64,000 bases of DNA, from NCBI GenBank assembly GCA_002448305.1, contig DJWY01000037.1, positions 23,413-87,412 on the forward strand, given 5' to 3'. Both the position numbers and the translations under genes were made by a program. The notes beneath the pieces were generated by a model, which made no database searches, was not told the DNA's origin, and saw nothing but the letters and a program-made list of their open reading frames with translations. Positions 44,201 through 53,200 of the stretch are shown piece after piece (position 1 is the stretch's first letter; each line of letters starts with the position of its first letter). The DNA is from Selenomonadales bacterium UBA7018. GTDB lineage: Bacteria > Bacillota > Negativicutes > Selenomonadales > Selenomonadaceae.

Positions 44201-47200
44201 GATAAAAATTTCGGCGTCGTCGCGCAATCTGATGATAAAATCGCTAACTACGCCGGCGCAGTTAATGTCGACGTAAACGGCTACGGCTCTATCGGTGTTT
44301 CTGTCGCTTATAACGAAATTAAAGGCAATACTGACGCCCTTGTTAATAATTCTAAGCTCGATGTCACCGGCTCAACCAATAACGCTATTAAATATTCTAA
44401 TCCCAATGCTAATCTGATTAATAATTACGTTACTAAAGATAATTGGATTAGCGGCAGACTTTTGGACGGCAGAACTCAAGATGAATCTAAATCGGGCGTG
44501 GTCGTCAATTCTTCCGCGACGCATTCCATTTCTTCAGACCTAGCTACTATCGGCATTCGCGCAAGTACCGATTCTCCAGGCGTGGGCATTTCCGGCACTG
44601 TTAATATTAATAAAATCAATGGCGCGACTAATGCCAAAGTAGAAAATACCGGTGTAGACGGCAAAGCTGATACTTTTATCAATTCAAGCGATTATACAAA
44701 TAACGGCTCGTTCGTAGGCAATGCGGCAGTTAGCGGCACGGTTGCTATCGGCGTCCTTTGGAATGAAAATCAGGTTAATCGCGAAACTAATTCGCTCGTA
44801 AACGGCGGAACACTTAATGTTAAAAATCTTGACGTAAAAGCTGATAGTCAACAGGGTCTTTCTAATCTAAATATCGCGGTCGGGGCGTCGTTTGCGGCTG
44901 ATAGCAGTCAAGGCTTTGCGGCGGCATCGGGTGATAATGTCGTTCGCAACCAAATGGAAGGTATGACAACTGCTAAAATCGAAAATGCAACGGTGAATCA
45001 CTCGGGCAACGTCAATGTAAACGCTTACCACAAGGATAACGCTTTCGCTACTAATCTGGCGGTCGGCGCGGCTATTGATTTAAGCGGGGGTGCGGGCGCA
45101 ACTTTCGATATGGGCTATGGGCTCATACGCGAAAATTCTACCGCAGAAGCCGAAATTAATAATTCAACCCTAACTAGCAAAGAAAAAGGCGCGGTCAATG
45201 TTAATGCGGAAAATAATTCTAAAATAGCAGGGGCGTTCGGTACTTTGGGCGTAGCGGCGAAAGTTGGCGACGCTGGCGGGGCAGTAAGTATCGCTCTGGG
45301 AATCAATAATAACTACATAACTAATAACGTGCACGCTGGCATTAAAGGTTCAAAACTCGACGTGGGCGCGGTTGATGTCAACGCTAAAAATACTTCCGAG
45401 ATAAAAGCTGATGGGGGCGTTGCGGCTGTCGCAATTAATATTTCCGAAACATTTTTTGCGTCAATGGGAGCGGCAGTCGCTGTAACTAACGCCACTTTCG
45501 ATAATAAAGTTACTGCCGACGTTGATAAATCTACGATAAATGCGGCGGGCGACGTCAATATAAATGCCCGCGACGACCATAAATCAGATGAAACCGTTGT
45601 ATCAGCCGCCGCTAGTACCGGCTTAGCCGTCAGCGTCAATCGTATGTCCACTTCCATTAATAGCGGTTTAGCTAACTTGAAAGAAAGTCAACTGGGCAAA
45701 ACTCTTAGCGCAGAAGATTTGGTTATGAACACCGATAACGCCTCTGAAGATAATGCCTCTTCCGATTCCGATAAATTAAATGGCGAATTCGGCTCCGAAA
45801 CGCGCTTCATTAATGAAGACGCGGTAGATGATTTGCTAGGCGGCGTGCATGCCAATTCAGCTTCCACTAAGCAAAATATCTCCGAGACGATTAAAAAACG
45901 CTATGCCGCCACAGTAAATTATAATAATTCGCTGGGAAATGGAGTGTTCGCCAACGTCACCAACGGTTCCAATATTGACGCCGGCACTAATAATATTTCT
46001 ATCGCCTCAACCGAAAATAACGATTTAGCAATAACGAGCGGCTCCGGCAACGCCGGCATTGTCGGTATCGGCGTTGGCTCAACAACCATTCAGACCCGCC
46101 GCGCTAATACCTCTAACGTTATCGGCTCCACCCTTAATGCTAAAAATATCAATATTTCCACCACCAACGGGCAAACCGGCTCAAGCGGTATCTACTCCAA
46201 AATGTATAACGCAACGATAACCGCAGTAGGCGCAAGCGTCGGTTATAACAATATAGAAACGAACGGCACAGGCGAAATTTTAATCTCCGGCTCCACTCTC
46301 ACCGCCGCCGATAATCTTAACGCAGCCGCTATCGATAATTCAAAGAGCAAAAGTTATATCCTAGACGCCGGCTTGAAAATTTATGGTTATACCGGCGTTT
46401 TCGCGTACAACACTAACACCAGTCAGACCGGAATTGAAGTTAGCAATACTTCAACGCTAAATGCCAACGCGATTAACTTCGACACTCAAAATCATACCTA
46501 CCGCGCAACAGATACTCTTGCTATCAGCGCAAATGCTTGGGGGCTCCAAACTTCGACTTCAGAGGCAAAAGATTTGTCCACCAATTTTATTAATGTAAAA
46601 GGCGCGGGCAATTCCTTCACTGCCGACGATTTAACTTTCAACGCGCTAAATAGTTCGCAAACTTATGCCCATACCAACGGGCAAGGTTACGGCGAACTTG
46701 AAGTCGTTGTCGCTAACGGGCTTGCCAATGCCAATACCAACGCTAACATTTCTATTGATGACGCTAACACTTTCGCTAATAAAACTATTAATATCACTTC
46801 GCAAATCGGGCAGGACGATAAATATACCACGCAGGTTGACGGCTTTGGCATAAGCGTTTCTGGAGTGGGAATCAGTGTCGACAATATGACCGCGCAGACT
46901 AATAGCAAAGCGCAAGTTAATATCGGCAATGAAATTTATAACGATACCACAACATTAAATGTAAACGCACTCAATAAGGCAAGCCGTGATTCTTTCATGC
47001 GCAATAACTCATATGCAGTCGTAGCCAATATCAGTGACATTTCTGCCTACACCATTGCTAAAGATACTGCCTCAATTTCCGTCGGTTCAAGTGCGGCGGT
47101 AGAAAATGCAAATAAACTCGCCGCGATTAATATTAATGCTGACACGTCAAATAATTCATTTGTCGCCGCAAAAGGTACCGGCGGCGCAATCGGCGGCGAA

Positions 47201-50200
47201 TTCGGCTCGGCGGCGCATGCTGATAACGACGCTAATAATACTTCCTCTGCAACGCTAAACGGCAACTGGAATATTGCGGGCGATTTAACATTGAGTGCAA
47301 ATCAGCACGACGGCGCATATATCAGCGGCTATAGCGCACGCGGCGCAATCCTCACCGGCGGTAAAGGTTCTCTCGATAACGTTATTAAAGGCTCGTCCAC
47401 CGCAACCATTTCCGAAGGCGCAAATATTAACGCCAAAACTATCAATGTTAATTCCAAAAACTACATCACGACCGATAAATATTCCAGCGACTACGACTAT
47501 ACACTTTTCGGGCGCATGGGCGGCGTTATCGATGACGTTGACTATCAACGCTCAACTGCCACAACCGCTAAATCAGCCAATATCAATATCGGCAAAAACG
47601 CCACGATAACTACGACCGGCACGCAGACTTATGACGCCGCAAGCGATTACAATTTAAAAAATGAAGTGTACGCCGAAGGCGGCTCGGCTCTGGTAAGTTT
47701 GCGTTGGTCAAAGTCCCATAACTACATTACGGCGAACGAAAATATTTCCGTCGGCAAAAACGCAACGCTCAAAAATGAGGGCGGCTCGCAGGGCGGAATA
47801 ACTTTAGCCGCTCATGATAACTTGGAACTTAATCCGAGCGCAATAGGCAATTCGCAAGCCGGAACGGGCGGTTATGTCCGCGCCGAAACCTTGATTTCTT
47901 TGACTAGGACGCCAACAATAACGATTGAAGGCACAGTTAAAAGCGCGAAGGATTTAAACCTGTACGCCGGAGCAGATATAAACGGCGATAGGGCAAGGGT
48001 TCATAGTTTCGCGCAGGCAGTATCGCAAGTGCATACGCTGATAAGCGACGGCTCAGCCGATATAATTCGGACAGGCGTGACTAATGCCAATGTCAACGTA
48101 AAAGGCGGGGCATACGGTCAAGCCACGCACGACATTAATATAATTTCCAACGCCGGCAACGAAATTTATGAGGAGCGAGCCTATTACGGGAGCACGTGGT
48201 CTTCTGACGGGGAAAATAAAGTGGTGACTTCTGATATAGGCGGCGTAACGACTGGGAGCTATTTGCATAATAACATAGTCGAAGTAGACGGGGAGTTAAA
48301 AGCGGGAAGTAATCCTGAGGCGACGATAAATATTAGCGGCGTCGCCGTGCCCGACGGTTTCATTTTGGCTAACAAAAACGCTAAAAATTTGTCCTACAGC
48401 GTGACAAGCGGCGATTATACCATAACCAAAAAGAATACTGACTTGGCGGGTATGAGTAGCGAACAAGCCCTAGCGCAAAGAATTTTCAACGGAATAACGA
48501 CTAATACGGCAAAGCCGGAAGAATCATTGGTGCCGCGCTATAAAGAAATATGCGAATCAATCAGCAATTATCAAGTGCAGGGCAAAAAAGATATAGTCGC
48601 GTATAACGGATATTTGCAGGAAAAAAGCGAACTGGAAAGCGAAATGGTAAAATTGGGCATGGGCAGTTATAACGCCGGCGGCGAATTTATGCTCGGCTCA
48701 AATACTAAGACTATAGGAATAAAAACGGTGGAATTGCCGGAAATAGAAGTCAGCGGCGGAAATATCAACGTCAACACCGGTAGTTTCATAGGAAGCGGCG
48801 TCGTGGACGCAAGCGGCGTGCCGAAAATTGATGCGGAAAATAATTCGACCGCGTATTTAGTAACGAACCGTTTAACGGTAATCGATAAGGGCGGCGCAAT
48901 TAACTATAACGGTACCGAAGTAGCGAATAATTCTGATATAAATAAATTGAACAGCCTAAATGGCGGTGCAAGTTTTATAGTAGAAGTTGCGCCCAAAGAA
49001 GCAGTGCCGCTTATAAAAGTAACGAATAGTTACGCCGGAAGCGGAGCAATCCCCATAAAGCCAGACCCTTCCGCCAAAGACTATAATAACCTGCCCGCTG
49101 ACGCGAAAAAAGCAACGCTTCAATATACACCAATAAATTATATCGAGGTGGCAGGCAACGTAACAAATCCGGTCGGCAAGGCGCAAATTATTAATAAGCA
49201 GGGCAGTATCAGAATAAATAAGGGCGCGAACGTTAACGCATTGGATATAGAAATGACAGCCAAAGATAGCATATCGCAGGGCTACACTAATAGCATAGTC
49301 AATATCGGCTACACGCCCGAAGACGCCTACGCGGACGAGGCTAAAAAATTGCGCGAGAAAATCGGCTGGGATAAAAATATGCCAATGGCAGAAGATAATA
49401 AAACCGAAAAAAGCGATTACATTTACAACGGCGGCTCGGCGTGGCAAGCAGGCAACACAATTTATATATCTGCTCGCGATATTAATATTAATGGTCTGCT
49501 ACAGGCGGGCTACGCAAGCTTTGAAGGACTTATAGCGCAAGGGGATATTGACAACGCTGCCGAACAGGTATTCTTTAACGGAAAGATGATGTACAAAGTA
49601 AACGAAGGCGGCGGGAAATTCGATAAGAGCAAAGGCTACTACATTTACGAGCCGCAAATTTACTACGACAAGGAAAATAATCAACTGTACGTTGAGGATA
49701 TAAACGCGACCGGCGGCAAGATTTACTTAGCGGGGCGCGTATCGTCCACCGGCAATGGCAAAATCGTCGTCAGCGACGGCTCAAGCAATATCGATATAAC
49801 TAATGATTCAAGCGTTGATATGAAAATCGGCAATGTGAATAGTACGCAAGGCGGCGGATTTATTCAAATATCTGATTCCGCGCAAGATAAATTAAGCGAG
49901 TATTCAAGCGGGCAAACGCGCACCATTAACAATTATTCAGACTGGATTTTAGATAATACCAAAGGGAAAGTCGCGACCAATAGCGGGCTAACAATGGGCA
50001 AGTTCGTCAATTACAATCCCAAAGCAGGTCTGGCATATAATTGGACGGAAGGCACCACGCAGGAAAAGAAAACGCATTATTTCTATATGGAAGAGCAAAG
50101 TTGGTGGGGGCTTGCTGACGACCCGGATTATAGTAGCGACCTAAGCGAACTGTCGCAAACAGTTAAAAAGATTATCAACGCCGACGACGAAGACCACTCC

Positions 50201-53200
50201 GATAAAGCCTCAACTTGGGAAGAGACCAAAGCAGAAATAGTTGACTTGGGCGAGGGATATTATATCGGCAATGGCGACGTCACAAGCGATAATTTGACGC
50301 TCCGCGCACAAAACGTAAAGACGGAAGATAGCTACGGCAATCACACAAGAGGCGACGTCCGCAAACATACTTTGAATTTTTATCACGACTACGACCACCG
50401 TTGGACGCAAACGACCGGTACTAAGCAAATTTATCAATATTCGGTCAAGGCGGATTATCCAATAAGTGTGGGCATAATCGGGCAGAGCAATCCGCATATC
50501 AATATTAAAAACACTTCAGCCAATGGCGGCGATTTATATCTTGCGGGCGAAATAAAAAAAGATAACGGCACTTTAAATATCTCGGCGCAAGGCGGCAATT
50601 TATATATCGCGAGCAATATCGAAAATGGCTCTGGCGCGTTGACAATCGCGACGCAGGGCGGCAAAATTGAGCAAGAAGAAGGCGTCACCGTCGCCACTGA
50701 TAATATTAATTTAACTGCGCGAACCGGCATTAAAAATATTGATATAATCAATCACCGCACCGACGATTTAAAATTAAATGCGCAAACGACAGCGGGCGAT
50801 ATAGATATTAACGTTCAAGGCGGGCTGTCGGGCGATAAATATACGGCGGGCAATCTTCTCATCGCAAACGCAATCAACAACAGATATAATGCGGTAACAT
50901 TGACCGCGCAAGGCGACATCAAGCAAAGTATTTCCGGCACGGCTATAACTGCGCACAATATCAAACTCGATTCTTTGAACGGCTCAATCAATCTGCAAAT
51001 CGAATCACCATCAATAATTCCTAATTCCTCATTCCTAACTCCTAATTGCATTTCAGCGGCGGCGAACGGCGATATTAAGCTTGTCAAAAATGATAATGAC
51101 GATTTCCGCATTGGTTCAATCGTTTCCACAAATGGCGACGTTACCTTGACTGCTAAGGGAAAATTCATCGACGCATTGGACAAGGTGCGCGATAACGCCG
51201 ACACTGACGAAAGCAATTTAGTTAAATCGTGGATAGATATGGGCTTAATTGCTGGCACCGACGATTATAAAGGCGCGTATCTCAATCGCCTTGAGCAAGA
51301 CCGCGACGCTTATAAATCCGACGTTACTGCGCAATTCAAGGAATATGAAGATTTATTATTGGTGTATCAAAAACAGTTAGCAGAATACAACGCCATAGAA
51401 GATAAAACGATATTGGCAATGCATCAAGGAGTTGAAGACGCCTCGAAAGTGACCCCGCCGACGATGAGCAACCGCTTAGAACTTTTAAGCAAGAAATTCA
51501 GCAACTATAAATCGGCAGACGAATATTTAGCGACGGATAAGAATTATCAAACGCTGGTTGAGACGGTGAAAAATCCGCAGTACAAATGGACGCAAGACGA
51601 ATTGCTTAGCGGAATCCGTTCGGCGATAGTCAATAAGCAAGAGGGCACAGCCTACGACGTGACGCATTTAAAAGACGCCAATATAACCGGACGCAACGTG
51701 ACTTTGACGGGCGCGGGCGTGGGCACCAACTCTAAAGACGTTACTACAATAAAAATGTCCGAACTGCGCGTTAAGGCGAATGAGACCGACAAAGAGAAAT
51801 CAGCGCGTCTGGCGAAGCTTAGCCAATTAGCGAACGTCGAGGCGGCTGACGTTAATGTTAATTACGTTCTGGACAAAAACGGCAAGCCCATAACGCAGAC
51901 CGTTACGCAAATTAATTACAACTACGACGCCGACAAAGGCTACTACATTGACACGGCGGGCAATTACATTCGCTATCGCAAAGACGCCGACGGCAACTTA
52001 TTAAAATACACCTACGACAAAGACTTAAAGCAAGTTGGCAAAGCGGTCGCGGTCAGTGATTTTTCCGACGTAATAAAGAGCACTACCACCATTGAGAACA
52101 AAGCGATTGATTCATTCGATATTAGCGGCAAAATTCCGCTTGGGATAAACGCCACTGGAAATATCACCGTCACGGCAACCGGCAATAACGGCGTATATAT
52201 CGCGGGGCGCAATAAGGGCGTTAAAATTACCGAGACGACCAACCCTAATAACGATATTTATAGCCCGCTGAATATAATTAATGTCGAGACGACTAAAACC
52301 GGCGGCAAATATGCAGACGTGCGGATAATCGGCGAGGCGGGCATTTTCAACGCGGCGAACACTGGCGCAAATGTTATCGGCAATGACTTAGTATTAGTGG
52401 GTGGCAATGGCGCAATCGGCACGCAGGAAAAACCGTTCGTAATGACATTGACGGGCGATTTACTCAACGCCCGCTCTAACGAGGAAATTAATCTGCAGAA
52501 AGTCGGCACGGGCAATTTCAGAATCAGCGCGATTTATTCGCCCAAAGCCATTCGCATTGCCAACGACCAAAACGGCATAATTGAGCACAGCACGCGCTTT
52601 GATGACATAGCGGCGGCTTACATTAATTCACCTGCCGAAATAACTTTGACGGGCAGTGCGGGCACCGCTGACAATCCCATTTTGATAAGACCGACCACCA
52701 CGACCACCCTAAACCTAATTCCTAATTCCTCATTCCTAATTCCTAATTTCTATATCAATGGTTTGAATCCCGGCACAATCACTTTAAACGACCTAAGCGG
52801 CAACGTTGACATTAGCGCGAACGGTTCGATTGGGCAGACGAAAAACGCCGCGAACAATTTAACCAGCCTGAAAGTTTCAGCTAAAGGCGGCGTAATTTTA
52901 GACGGAAATAACAAACTTAGCGCGATAAATCTTGGCGCAATCGGCGGCGACTTTACCTTGAAAAATGATTCCGATAAATTAACCGCCAATTTCGGCTCCA
53001 CCATAAAGGGCAACGCGACGATTAATCAGACCGGCGACATTAATTTAGCAGGTTCGGTTAATGGCAATATTTTAAATTTAACTTCGGAAAAGGGCAATAT
53101 AACTTCGACTGGCGGCTTGAGCGCGACTAAGGAAATAAATTTAAGCGTCAAGGCGTTCAGCGATAAAGGCGAAATTCACACGGACAAATTGACTATCGCC

